DNA from: Pseudomonas sp. NC02
GTDB taxonomy: Bacteria; Pseudomonadota; Gammaproteobacteria; Pseudomonadales; Pseudomonadaceae
NCBI RefSeq assembly: GCF_002874965.1
Contig: NZ_CP025624.1
Span: forward strand, 4,588,001-4,652,000
Length of the DNA stretch: 64,000 bases
Direction of reading: 5' to 3'
Below the pieces are notes generated by a model. It was not told the DNA's origin and searched no databases. It saw nothing but the letters and a program-made list of their open reading frames with translations. Every line of letters begins with the position of its first letter. Position 1 is the stretch's first letter. A program made the translations under genes and the position numbers. Below, piece after piece: positions 1-10,160 of the stretch.

Positions 1-701
1 ACCTTGGCAAAGCCGCCCCGGCTGGCCTCCAGCAATTCATAACCCTGCTGCACAAGCGCCTGCACCTGTTGCGCCACCCCGTGGTCGTCGGGCACCGCCA
101 GGGCGCCATATACCGGATGCGCGCCCGCCTCCGCCAGCACCAATCCCGCCAATGTAGTACCGGTGCCTGCCGCCAGCCACCAACCGTGATAGTCCGTCCA
201 GCCCAGGCCGTTTAATTGCGCCTGCGCCTGATTCACCAAAACTCCGCAACCCAACGCGCCCGCCAGGCCCCCGCCGCCTTCAGGTACCGGGTGCAGGTGC
301 GGATACTGCTCGCGCCAGGGCAGCCAGAAGTCCGGCTCGTTGCGCGCGCGATAGCCGCCATACCCCAGCCAATGCAGTTGCATGCCGAAGGCCTTGAGGT
401 CGAGCACCGTGGGAGTGTCTTGCGGATGGCCACGCAGCAAGCCAACGGTAGGAAAGCCGAAGCGTTTCCCGGCCGCCGCCAGTGCATGCAGGTGATTGGA
501 GTAAGCGCCGCCCAGGCTGATGATCCCGCTGGCGCCCGCCGCCCGGCCTTGCGCCAGGTGCTCGGTGAGCTTGAACCACTTGTTGCCGCTGATCAGCGGG
601 TCGATGCGATCCAGGCGCAGCACGGCGACTTCCACCGGCCCCATCCAGTCCAGCTTCAGGGGTTCAAGGGGCGCGTGGGGGAGCCAGTCGAAAGGACCCA
701 T
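1..701 (-). CDS. PLP-dependent D-cysteine desulfhydrase / ACC deaminase family protein (3' end outside window)
   Basis: The reading frame opens with ATG at 701 and runs off the left edge without a stop, so about 233 residues are visible. The translation has the fold-type II PLP signature: an SGNKWFKL segment near residue 40 that holds the PLP lysine, then a GGAYSNHLHA segment and a glycine-rich AAGTGTTLAG phosphate-binding loop. This family cleaves D-cysteine or 1-aminocyclopropane-1-carboxylate, and sequence alone does not separate the two. It lies downstream of fadH on the same strand, but a strong hairpin at 721-752 separates them, so it may be transcribed separately. The family assignment is firm; the substrate is not known. 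Confidence 0.85.
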   Translation of the reverse strand, partial: MGPFDWLPHAPLEPLKLDWMGPVEVAVLRLDRIDPLISGNKWFKLTEHLAQGRAAGASGIISLGGAYSNHLHALAAAGKRFGFPTVGLLRGHPQDTPTVLDLKAFGMQLHWLGYGGYRARNEPDFWLPWREQYPHLHPVPEGGGGLAGALGCGVLVNQAQAQLNGLGWTDYHGWWLAAGTGTTLAGLVLAEAGAHPVYGALAVPDDHGVAQQVQALVQQGYELLEASRGGFAK

Positions 702-720
702 GAGGGCGGTTCTGCACAAG

Positions 721-752
721 AAAAGGGGCGGTAGTCTACCACCGCCCCTTTT
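721..752 (-). terminator. Intrinsic terminator downstream of fadH
   Basis: A perfect 12-bp inverted repeat pairs AAAAGGGGCGGT (721-732) with ACCGCCCCTTTT (741-752) across an 8-nt loop. It begins 7 nt past the fadH stop and reads as stem plus U-tract on the minus strand. Confidence 0.8.
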
Positions 753-758
753 ACGTGC

Positions 759-2858
<2,100 letters not shown>

Positions 2859-2915
2859 TTATGTCCCACAGACTAAGAGTCCGCCGGCTGGCGCTCAATG
2901 ACCGTAAGTGACAAC

Positions 2916-3854
2916 TTAATGATCAAAGTGCGCAGCAGAAAGCATGGCAGCGGTAATTTTCTCCTGTTTCTGCCCCTGCCCAATCATCCAGCGTTGAAAC
3001 CCACGGCACTGCTGTTTGTGCAGGGTATTGGGGTGCCAACTCAGGTAGTACGGCGCCGCCAGCGGCACGGCGAACCGCCAGGGAATCACCAGCCGACCGG
3101 CGCGCAGGTCCCCGGCGATCATTGAGAACTGCGCCAGCACGATGCCTTGCCGGTCGATGGCCGCCTGGATCGCGGTAATCGATGATGAGTAATTGCGGCG
3201 GATCACGATGGGCTGGCCGGTTTGCCCTTCCAGCTCGCTGAACCATTGGGTCCACGAAGGCGGCGAATCGAATTTGGGCCGCGAGTCGATGCCGATCAGG
3301 CGGTAATCGAGCAAGTCCCGCGCGCACGCAACCCGTTCCAGCAACTGCGGTGAACAAGTGGGCACCACACAATCGCGGAACAGCGGCACGCTATGCCCGG
3401 CATGCTCGGGGTGCTCGCCATAACCGATGCGAAAGTCGGCACTTTCCTCCCCCGATGCATCATCGAGGGTGCTGTCGAGGTAGATGTCCAGGTCGGTTTC
3501 GTCCTGCCCCCACTCGTCGATCAGCGGCGACAGCCATTTGGTCATCAGCGAAGGCAGGCAACTGATATACAGGTTGTTGGGATTCTTCGCCCGCTCGGCC
3601 TCGGCCACCGCCAGCCTGAGTTCTTCGAACGCCGCGGTGCAGCGGGCGTGCAGGCGTTCGCCGACGCTGTTCAAGCGCAGGCGCTGGCCGTCCTTGAGCG
3701 TCAGCTTCATGCCCAGGGCATCTTCGAGCAGTTTCATTTGCTGGCTGACAGCGCCCACCGAGATCCCCAGGCGAATCGCCGCCTGGGACATACCGGCGCA
3801 GTGGCCCACCACTTCAAACACTTGCAACGCGCGCAACGGCGGTAAACGGCTCAT
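2916..3854 (-). CDS. LysR-family transcriptional regulator (GcvA-like)
   Basis: The 312-residue protein begins with a LysR helix-turn-helix (LRALQVFEVVGHCAGMSQAA, residues 8-27, then VGAVSQQMKLLED) followed by a substrate-binding domain from about residue 90. It is divergent from the ammonia-lyase homologue at 3990, with 135 bp between start codons, the usual arrangement for a LysR protein and its target. A candidate half-site pair, TTTAG-N8-CTAAA, lies at 3878-3895. The effector is not known; the context suggests an amino acid or related acid. Confidence 0.9.
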   Translation of the reverse strand: MSRLPPLRALQVFEVVGHCAGMSQAAIRLGISVGAVSQQMKLLEDALGMKLTLKDGQRLRLNSVGERLHARCTAAFEELRLAVAEAERAKNPNNLYISCLPSLMTKWLSPLIDEWGQDETDLDIYLDSTLDDASGEESADFRIGYGEHPEHAGHSVPLFRDCVVPTCSPQLLERVACARDLLDYRLIGIDSRPKFDSPPSWTQWFSELEGQTGQPIVIRRNYSSSITAIQAAIDRQGIVLAQFSMIAGDLRAGRLVIPWRFAVPLAAPYYLSWHPNTLHKQQCRGFQRWMIGQGQKQEKITAAMLSAAHFDH

Positions 3855-3877
3855 GGGGAATCTCGCGACTTCAGCAG

Positions 3878-3895
3878 TTTAGATTTTCTACTAAA
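3878..3895. promoter_or_regulatory. Candidate LysR operator between the regulator and the ammonia-lyase homologue
   Basis: TTTAG at 3878-3882 and CTAAA at 3891-3895 form a short inverted repeat with an 8-nt AT-rich spacer inside the divergent promoter. The size fits a LysR T-N11-A type box, but arms this short can occur by chance in AT-rich DNA. Confidence 0.35.
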
Positions 3896-3989
3896 AGTAA
3901 CAGAAAACCTCATATTTTCTTCAGTCAGTGCAACCCGTAGAGTTAAACCACTTCCCACCCCATTGCGTTACGCCCTGCTGGAGTCGCTG

Positions 3990-5531
3990 ATGAAAACCCT
4001 GCCTGAACAAATTACCCATGTCGTGTTAGGCGACAGAGAACCCAGCATCGAAGAGTTCGTGGCGATCGCCCGCTATTCGGCCACTGTTTCGTTTGCCGAC
4101 AGTTACAAGAACCGGGTTAAAAAGTCCCGTGGGTTGATCGAGCGATTCCTCGATGAAAACCGTTTGGTGTACGGCGTGACCACCGGTTTTGGCGACAACG
4201 TGCGGCATGTGATCTCGCCGGAAAACGCCAAGGAACTGCAAGTCAACATCGTGCGTTCCCACGCTGTTTCCGTCGGCGAACCGCTGGTGCGTGAACAGGT
4301 GCGGGCGATCCAGTTGATGGTGTTGATCAGCCTGGGCAAAGGCTACTCCGGGGTGCGCCTGGAACTGCTGGAACTGATCGCCGGCCTGCTCAACCACGAC
4401 GTGGTGCCCTTTGCGCCGGGCGAAGGCTCGGTGGGTTACCTCGCGGTAGAAGGCCACCTGGCCCTGGTGCTGCTCGGCGAAGGCCGCGCCAGCGTCAAGG
4501 GCGGTGCACTGGTGGATGGCGCAACCGCCCTGCAACAGGTCGGCCTGCAACCGACCGACCTGCAGTGCAAGGAAGGCCTGGCGATGTTGAACGGCACCAC
4601 GTCGGTGACCGCCATCGCTACGCTGGCGCTGTACAACGCGATGCAGGCTGCCGACCTGGCGGACGTGGCGGCGGCCATGTCGCTGGAGGCGCTCAAGGGC
4701 ACCATCCGCGCGTTCGACCCGCGCTACCACTCGATCAAGGCTCACCCCGCACAGGCCGCAACCGCCGCCAATATCAAGGCTATTCTGCACGACAGCCAGC
4801 TCATCGCAGACAACATCGATTACCGCCTGCAGGACGTCTACAGCCTGCGTGCCATCCCCCAAGTGCATGGTGCTTCCCGGCAGTTCATCAACTACGCGCG
4901 GGAAACCATCGAGCGCGAAATCAATTCTTCGGGCGACAACCCGGTGATTTTCCCGCTGGACGACGGTGACGGTATCGCGATTTCCGGCGCCAACTTCGAC
5001 GGCACCTACATCGGGATTGCAGCCGACACACTGTGTGTGGCGCTGACCAACCTGGCGAAAATTTCCGAGCGCCGGACCGACCGCATGATCAACTCGCACT
5101 TCAGCGAAATGCCGGCCTTCCTGGTGCGCAACCCGGGCCTGAACAGCGGCTACATGATCGTCCAGTACACCGCCGCCGGGCTGTACGCCGAAATGAAAAC
5201 CCTGTCGATGCCATCGTCGATCGACAGCGTCTCTACCTGCGGCAACCAGGAAGACCCGGTCAGCCTGGCCTACAACGCGGTGATCAAGGCCTACAAAGTC
5301 TCGCAAAAACTCCAGTCGGTGGTGGCCATCGAAGTGCTGGTCGCGTGCCAGGCCCTGGATTTCCACGATGTGAACAAGGCATCGACCGCGACCAAGGCGG
5401 TCTATGACCTGGTGCGCAGTGAAGTGCCGGTGGCGGATAACGACCGCGCGTTTTACGCTGACATGGCCAGTGTGATTGACCAGGTGCGCAGCGGGAAAAT
5501 CAACGACCTGGTGGCCCATCACCTGAACTGA
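3990..5531 (+). CDS. Histidine/aromatic ammonia-lyase family protein lacking the MIO-forming Ala-Ser-Gly triad
   Basis: The 513-residue protein is full length for the HAL/PAL family and keeps most landmarks: YGVTTGFG at residues 61-68, LNGTTSVTA, LQDVYSLRAIPQVHG, NSSGDNPVIF, RNPGLNSGYM and GNQEDPVS. Where active members read GSVG-ASG-DLAP, this one reads GSVG directly followed by YLAVEGHLALVLLGEG (residues 146-165), with the downstream LVLLGEG in register. This is a clean three-residue deletion of the Ala-Ser-Gly that cyclises to the MIO electrophile. Canonical MIO-dependent deamination is therefore unlikely, and another reaction or a binding role is possible. ATG 3990 is chosen over the in-frame TTG at 3963 because GGAG lies 7 nt upstream. 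The gene is divergent from a LysR regulator and sits near urocanate hydratase and an amino acid ABC transporter. Automatic annotation would probably call it hutH. Confidence 0.9.
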   Translation: MKTLPEQITHVVLGDREPSIEEFVAIARYSATVSFADSYKNRVKKSRGLIERFLDENRLVYGVTTGFGDNVRHVISPENAKELQVNIVRSHAVSVGEPLVREQVRAIQLMVLISLGKGYSGVRLELLELIAGLLNHDVVPFAPGEGSVGYLAVEGHLALVLLGEGRASVKGGALVDGATALQQVGLQPTDLQCKEGLAMLNGTTSVTAIATLALYNAMQAADLADVAAAMSLEALKGTIRAFDPRYHSIKAHPAQAATAANIKAILHDSQLIADNIDYRLQDVYSLRAIPQVHGASRQFINYARETIEREINSSGDNPVIFPLDDGDGIAISGANFDGTYIGIAADTLCVALTNLAKISERRTDRMINSHFSEMPAFLVRNPGLNSGYMIVQYTAAGLYAEMKTLSMPSSIDSVSTCGNQEDPVSLAYNAVIKAYKVSQKLQSVVAIEVLVACQALDFHDVNKASTATKAVYDLVRSEVPVADNDRAFYADMASVIDQVRSGKINDLVAHHLN

Positions 5532-5548
5532 CAACCACGCCGTCAAAC

Positions 5549-5577
5549 GGCCTGCCCTCCTTTTCGGACGGCGGGCC
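5549..5577 (+). terminator. Probable terminator after the ammonia-lyase homologue
   Basis: GGCCTGCC (5549-5556) pairs with GGCGGGCC (5570-5577) with one G-U pair, and an inner TCC/GGA extends the stem. It starts 17 nt after the stop codon. The T-tract that follows is short and interrupted. Confidence 0.5.
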
Positions 5578-5623
5578 TTTGCCATTTTTGGCGCAGACAA
5601 AGCGATACCCGGGGACCTTGCCA

Positions 5624-6133
5624 ATGCTTCAACCCAAAGACGTTCTACACCTGCTCGACACCTGCTCCATTGCCTATGAATACGTGGAACACAGCGCCGT
5701 GCGCACCTGCGAAGAAGCCGACAAACTGGACATCGGAATCAGCGGGCAGGCGGTCAAGAACATCTTCCTGTGCGATGCCAAAGGCTTGAATCCCACCCTG
5801 GTGGTGCTCAAGAGCGAGCAGCGCCTGGACCTGCGTGCACTCTCGCAAACCCTCGGCCTCAAGGGCCTGAGATTCGCCTCGCCGCGCCGCCTGATGGAAA
5901 CCCTGGGCGTGGAGCCGGGAGCGGTGTCATTGCTGGGGTTGTGCAATGACGTGCAGCGCGTCACCCAGGTTGTGATCGCCGAAGAGGTGTGGAACGGCGA
6001 CAGGATTCTCTGCCATCCACTGGTGAATACCGCGACCCTGTCGATCGCAGTCCGCGATATGGCGCGACTGCTTGAGCACCTGGGATTCACGCCAATACTC
6101 ACCGCGAACCCTGCCCCCACGCCTGACACCTGA
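5624..6133 (+). CDS. YbaK/prolyl-tRNA deacylase family protein (aminoacyl-tRNA editing domain)
   Basis: The 169-residue protein matches the free-standing YbaK/ProX editing fold: a variable N-terminal strand with YEYVEHSAVRTCEEA, then the conserved core VKNIFLCDAKG and LVVLKSEQRLDLRAL that contains the family lysine, and a C-terminal HPLVNTATLSI segment. Members hydrolyse mischarged aminoacyl-tRNAs such as Ala-tRNA-Pro or Cys-tRNA-Pro in the cytosol. The frame is open from a TTG at 5579, but ATG 5624 is preceded by GGGGAC and begins at the domain. It lies 92 bp after the ammonia-lyase homologue on the same strand with a probable hairpin between them. A functional link to the neighbours is not evident. 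Confidence 0.85.
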   Translation: MLQPKDVLHLLDTCSIAYEYVEHSAVRTCEEADKLDIGISGQAVKNIFLCDAKGLNPTLVVLKSEQRLDLRALSQTLGLKGLRFASPRRLMETLGVEPGAVSLLGLCNDVQRVTQVVIAEEVWNGDRILCHPLVNTATLSIAVRDMARLLEHLGFTPILTANPAPTPDT

Positions 6134-6272
6134 CAGCGCACGGGTGGGTGCAAAACGCTACCTATCGACCCAAAACAGGGCGAAAAAACCGCGCACATTT
6201 TCTAACCATGTTTAATTTCCTTGAAAATCAACAGGTTATTTATTTTTAAAAGCTGGCAAATATTTTGCAATG

Positions 6273-6288
6273 ACATGTATGTACATGT
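6273..6288. promoter_or_regulatory. HutC-type operator (TGTA-N2-TACA dyad) upstream of the ABC binding-protein gene
   Basis: ACATGTATGTACATGT is a perfect inverted repeat with 7-bp arms around a TG spacer, 104 bp upstream of the start at 6392. Its core has the same TGTA-N2-TACA architecture as the site at 11912-11925 before hutU. From memory, this dyad matches the site bound by the GntR-family repressor HutC in P. fluorescens. Confidence 0.65.
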
Positions 6289-6391
6289 GGAGTCATGTGC
6301 AGACTGGAGAGCGAATCGGCCAGTCCCCAAACCTGTATGCGTTCGAGAAAAAAGTCCTAAGCCCACATCAAAACATTGGTAGGAAATAGAA

Positions 6392-7252
6392 ATGACCGCT
6401 AAAAAATCGAATTGGTTAGGCTCTGTTGCTGTAGCGACCCTAGTGATGGCAAGTGCTTCCGGACTGCAGGCAAAGGACTGGACGTCCGTGAACATCGCGA
6501 CCGAGGGCGCGTACGAGCCCTGGAACCTGACATTGCCAGGCGGGAAGATCAGTGGTTTCGAGCCTGAGCTGATGGACTACCTGTGCGCCAAGATGAAGCT
6601 GCAGTGCAAGATCACCGTGCAGAACTGGGATGGAATGATTGCCAGTCTCAACGCAGGGAAGTTTGATGTGTTGATGGATGCGATCGTTATCACTGACGAC
6701 CGTAAGCAGGTCATGGATTTTTCGATTCCCTACGCGCAGACGCCGGCCAACTTTGTCGCGCAGGATGCGGCGTTGCTGCCGGGTAAAACCGGGGCGGCGA
6801 ATGCGATTACGCTGAGTGCTGATCCGAAGGCGATTCACGATGCGATCGAGCCGTTGCGTCAGGCGCTGAAGGGTAAAACCATCGGGATCGCTTCAGGCAT
6901 CATTTACACCAAGTTCATTGATGAGAACTTCAAGGACGTGGCGACGATTCGTGAGTACAACACGTCGGCCGATGCGATTCTTGATCTGCAATCGGGCCGT
7001 ATTGACGCGATTTTTGATGACGTTACGTTCCTTGATTCGATCATGTCCAAGCCTGAGAACAAGGGGCTGGCGTATACCGGGCCGCAGATCAAAGGCCCTA
7101 TCTGGGGTGATGGCGAGGGCCTGGGTTTTCGCAAGAGCGATCCGGAGTTGAAGGCCAAGTTTGATGCGGCGTTGAAAGAAGCGATTGCTGATGGGACTGT
7201 TAAGAAACTCAGCGAAAAATGGTTCAAGGTGGATTTGACGCCTAAGTCCTGA
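6392..7252 (+). CDS. Polar amino acid ABC transporter periplasmic substrate-binding protein
   Basis: The 286-residue protein has a cleavable signal peptide (residues 1-27, ending SGLQAKDW) and an SBP family 3 fold: EGAYEPWNL near residue 40, GFEPELMDYLC, DGMIASLNAGKFDVLMD, then IGIASGIIYTKFI and the hinge strand GRIDAIFDD. It resembles histidine/lysine-arginine-ornithine binding proteins. It is encoded alone on the plus strand, while its likely permeases and ATPase (7775-10060) are on the opposite strand and converge on it. ATG 6392 follows AGGAAATAG. A TGTA-N2-TACA operator at 6273-6288 matches the one before hutU, so the ligand is probably histidine, urocanate or a related compound. That ligand is an inference. 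Confidence 0.92.
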   Translation: MTAKKSNWLGSVAVATLVMASASGLQAKDWTSVNIATEGAYEPWNLTLPGGKISGFEPELMDYLCAKMKLQCKITVQNWDGMIASLNAGKFDVLMDAIVITDDRKQVMDFSIPYAQTPANFVAQDAALLPGKTGAANAITLSADPKAIHDAIEPLRQALKGKTIGIASGIIYTKFIDENFKDVATIREYNTSADAILDLQSGRIDAIFDDVTFLDSIMSKPENKGLAYTGPQIKGPIWGDGEGLGFRKSDPELKAKFDAALKEAIADGTVKKLSEKWFKVDLTPKS

Positions 7253-7261
7253 GGCGTTCCT

Positions 7262-7560
7262 GGTTGGGGTGGGGGCATATCCGTTATTTGGGTGATGGCT
7301 GAGATTGGTTCCGCTCTTACAGCGGCTCACTTTTGAACAGCGCAAAAGTAAGCAAAACGCTCTTGCCCCACCACTCGGCTCCTCGCTTAGGCTCGGAGTG
7401 CCCTCACTCCGGCTTTGGAGCGTGGGCCGCCGTCATGGGCCATCCCTGGCCCAGGACGGCTAACCCGGCGTCCTGCCGGGTTACCCACGCTCCAAAGCCT
7501 GCGTTCGGCCAGCGTGGTTTAACGGGGCGCCTAAGATCAAGATCAAAAGCAGATCAACAG
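7262..7560. repeat. Dispersed intergenic repeat (partial second copy at the right window edge)
   Basis: This gene-free interval has a segment, GGTTGGGGT through CCGCTCTTACAGCG (about 7262-7324), that recurs with substitutions at 63942-64000. The rest holds a long inverted repeat with perfect 16-nt arms, GGCTTTGGAGCGTGGG (7411-7426) and its complement (7484-7499). I recognise it as similar to long non-coding repeats scattered in P. fluorescens-group genomes. The right boundary is uncertain. Confidence 0.6.
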
Positions 7561-7635
7561 CACAGCGGCCTACCGGCCGGCTTGAGTGTTGTGAAGCAAA
7601 GGCACAAGCAAAAATCAAAAGCGGGCACGGTCCAC

Positions 7636-7722
7636 TGTAGGAGCTGGCTTGCCGGCGATGGCATCAACTGGGTGTACCTGATACACCGAGGTGTCTGCAT
7701 CGCCGGCAAGCCAGCTCCTACA
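7636..7722. repeat. REP doublet (REPIN-like), TGTAGGAGCTGGCTTGCCGG type
   Basis: Two perfect 25-nt arms in inverted orientation (7636-7660 and 7698-7722) flank a 37-nt spacer, between the convergent binding-protein and ATPase genes. This palindrome class differs in sequence from the GTGGGAGCGGGCTTGC type found elsewhere in the window. Confidence 0.8.
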
Positions 7723-7774
7723 GAAAAGCAGCTCTGCTTTCGCTCTGGATCTTGCCTTTGCTTTTAACACTCCA

Positions 7775-8566
7775 CTACTCCGCACTACGCTGCGTATGAC
7801 TCGATACAAACTGCCGAAACCGCTCCGTCGGCAACCCCTCAAACAACTCCGCCGGCGTGCCCTGGGCATCAATCAACCCATTGGCCATAAACACCACCCG
7901 ATTGGACACATGCCGCGCAAACCCCATCTCATGGGTCACCACCAACATGGTCCGCCCTTCCTCGGCCAGCGACCGCATCACCCGCAACACCTCCCCCACC
8001 AACTCCGGGTCCAGCGCCGACGTCGGCTCATCAAACAACATTACTTGCGGGTTCATCGCCAACGCCCGGGCAATCGCCACCCGCTGCTGCTGCCCACCCG
8101 ACAAATGCGCCGGGTAATAATCACGGCGATCATAAAGCCCCACCTTGTGCAGCAGTTGCTCAGCTTCCTCCACACACTCGGCCTTCGAACGCTTGAGCAC
8201 CCGCATCGGCCCCTCGATGACATTTTGCAAAACCGTCATATGCGACCACAGGTTAAAACTCTGGAACACCATGCCCAGCTTGCTGCGCATGGTCTCCACC
8301 TGCCGCGTGCTGCCAGGCAACAACCGACCGTTGCGCTGGCGCTTGAGCTCGATGGTTTCGCCGTCGAGCACAATACTGCCCTCGTCCGGGATTTCCAGCA
8401 GGTTGATACAACGCAGGAAAGTGCTCTTGCCCGAACCGCTGGCACCGAGGATGGAAATCACGTCACCTTTGTGAGCCTCCAGCGAAATCCCCTTGAGAAC
8501 CTGTGCCGAACCGAAAGCCTTGTGAATGTTGTTAACCGTAAGGGCGCTCTGAATCTGAGTACTCAT
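7775..8566 (-). CDS. Polar amino acid ABC transporter ATP-binding protein (HisP/GlnQ-like)
   Basis: The 263-residue ATPase shows Walker [10 protein letters not shown] (about residues 40-48), the Q-loop [14 protein letters not shown], signature LSGGQQQR, Walker [14 protein letters not shown] and the switch histidine in VVTHEM. This is the canonical polar-amino-acid-uptake subfamily and would energise the two permeases encoded immediately upstream. ATG 8566 is preceded by GGAG. It is the last gene of an apparent operon hutU, permease, permease, ATPase. Confidence 0.95.
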   Translation of the reverse strand: MSTQIQSALTVNNIHKAFGSAQVLKGISLEAHKGDVISILGASGSGKSTFLRCINLLEIPDEGSIVLDGETIELKRQRNGRLLPGSTRQVETMRSKLGMVFQSFNLWSHMTVLQNVIEGPMRVLKRSKAECVEEAEQLLHKVGLYDRRDYYPAHLSGGQQQRVAIARALAMNPQVMLFDEPTSALDPELVGEVLRVMRSLAEEGRTMLVVTHEMGFARHVSNRVVFMANGLIDAQGTPAELFEGLPTERFRQFVSSHTQRSAE

Positions 8567-8583
8567 GACAAGCTCCGCTGCAA

Positions 8584-9321
8584 TCAGGAATGAGAAATAG
8601 GTTCGGGGGTTTGCTTGACCGGCAGGTCTTTCGGCCGCTCACGCAGATGGGGCGACAGACGATGTTCAATCCAGGCCACCACACGCACCACCAGGAAATT
8701 CAGGATCAGGTAGATCAACGCCGCACAAATGAACACTTCCATGGTGCGGTAGGTACGCTGGATGATTTGTTGCGCCACGCCGGTGACGTCCCACACGGTG
8801 ACCAGGCTGGCCAGCGCGGTGGACTTGACCAGCAAGATGGCCTCGGTGGAATAGGCCGGAAGCGCCTGGCGCAAGGTGACGGGGCCGATCACTCGCCACA
8901 GCAGGGTCCAACGCCCCATGCCTACCGCCTGCCCCGCTTCGATCTGCCCTTGAGGCACGCTCAGCAGGCCACCGCGAATGATTTCAGCGGTGTAACCGGC
9001 GGTGCACAGCGCCAGGGAGACCACGGCGCAGCCATAAGGCGACCTCAACACCACCCACAGGAAGCTGTCGCGAATCGCCGGGAACTGCCCCAGGCCGTAA
9101 TAGATCAGGAACATCTGGATCATCAGCGGCGTGCCGCGAAACAGCATGATGTAGAAACGCGCCGGGTAGCTGAGGAATGGCCAGCGGCTGACGCGCATGG
9201 ACACCACGCCCAGCGACAGCAGCAACCCCAGGGTCAGGGACGAAAAAAACAAGGCCAGGGTGATGGGCAAGGCACCCAGCAACTTGAGCATGGTGTCGGC
9301 AAGAAAGGCGAAATCGATCAT
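8584..9321 (-). CDS. Polar amino acid ABC transporter permease (HisM-like)
   Basis: The 245-residue membrane protein has about five hydrophobic helices and the ABC permease EAA-type loop [20 protein letters not shown], with the [15 protein letters not shown] signature of amino acid permeases. The frame is open to 9390, but ATG 9321 has AAGGGA upstream and starts just before the first helix. The stop is 17 nt before the ATPase gene and the start 16 nt after the partner permease stop, so the genes are co-transcribed. Confidence 0.93.
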   Translation of the reverse strand: MIDFAFLADTMLKLLGALPITLALFFSSLTLGLLLSLGVVSMRVSRWPFLSYPARFYIMLFRGTPLMIQMFLIYYGLGQFPAIRDSFLWVVLRSPYGCAVVSLALCTAGYTAEIIRGGLLSVPQGQIEAGQAVGMGRWTLLWRVIGPVTLRQALPAYSTEAILLVKSTALASLVTVWDVTGVAQQIIQRTYRTMEVFICAALIYLILNFLVVRVVAWIEHRLSPHLRERPKDLPVKQTPEPISHS

Positions 9322-9337
9322 GGCAAACGGTCCCTTC

Positions 9338-10060
9338 TCACGACTGTGCAGGATTGCGCCGCTGCGTACGCTGTACGCGCGCTTCGGCAATATTGAAAAG
9401 ACGGCCCGAAAGTCCGGTCAGAATCAGGTAGCACACGCCGCCGACGATGTAGAACGTGAAGTACTGGCGCGTGGAACCCGCCGCCACCTGGCTGGCGCGC
9501 ATCAGTTCCACCAGGCCAATCACCGAAATCAGCGCGGAGTCTTTCAGGCTCATTTGCCAGACGTTGCCCAGGCCCGGCAGCGCGTACCGCCAGATCTGCG
9601 GGATCAGCACCCGGCGAATCCGCGTTGCGCGGTTCATGCCGATCGCCAGTGCTGCCTCAAGCTCACCCTTGGCCACCGCGATAAAGGCACCGCGATAGAC
9701 CTCAGCCTGATACGACGCCGAGATCAATCCGACGGCGATGGCCCCCACCATGAACGGCGGGACATCGACATAGCCTTCACCGCCAAACCAGTGATTGACG
9801 GCCGTCACCACACTGGCACCGCCGAAATAGAACAGGTAGATCACCAACAGCTCCGGAATCCCCCGGAACAGGATGGAATACGCATCCCCCAGGTATCGCA
9901 AGGCACGCTTTTTGGAAAGCTTGGCCATGGCCACCAGGCTGCCGACCAGCGCACCGACCACCAGCGCCGCAAGGGTCAACAACACGGTCATGAGGGCGGC
10001 CTTGAGCAAGGCCATCCCCCAACCCGTGTCGCCAAAACTGAGCATCTGCATGAGACTCAT
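9338..10060 (-). CDS. Polar amino acid ABC transporter permease (HisQ-like)
   Basis: The 240-residue membrane protein is the partner permease: hydrophobic helices, RGIPELLVIYLFYFG and an EAA loop ELEAALAIGMNRATRIRRV near residues 150-170. ATG 10060 is chosen over the adjacent TTG at 10063 because AGGAG lies 7-8 nt upstream. It follows hutU by 100 bp on the same strand, linking an amino acid importer to the histidine degradative enzyme. Confidence 0.93.
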   Translation of the reverse strand: MSLMQMLSFGDTGWGMALLKAALMTVLLTLAALVVGALVGSLVAMAKLSKKRALRYLGDAYSILFRGIPELLVIYLFYFGGASVVTAVNHWFGGEGYVDVPPFMVGAIAVGLISASYQAEVYRGAFIAVAKGELEAALAIGMNRATRIRRVLIPQIWRYALPGLGNVWQMSLKDSALISVIGLVELMRASQVAAGSTRQYFTFYIVGGVCYLILTGLSGRLFNIAEARVQRTQRRNPAQS

Positions 10061-10160
10061 CAAGTCACTCCTACCGAAAACACATAAAGCACCGGAACCT
10101 TGAAATCCGTCTCAACCTGCCCGACGTCCATGAAGCAAAGGGTGCAACTGCCTGCCTGGT

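Noticed and set aside
4026..5624. 532-residue minus-strand open frame opposite the ammonia-lyase homologue
   Set aside because: The plus-strand protein has clear family motifs, while this frame has none.
7333..7767. 144-residue plus-strand frame between the binding-protein and ATPase genes
   Set aside because: It crosses a dispersed non-coding repeat and a REP doublet; the translation follows the palindromes and resembles no protein.
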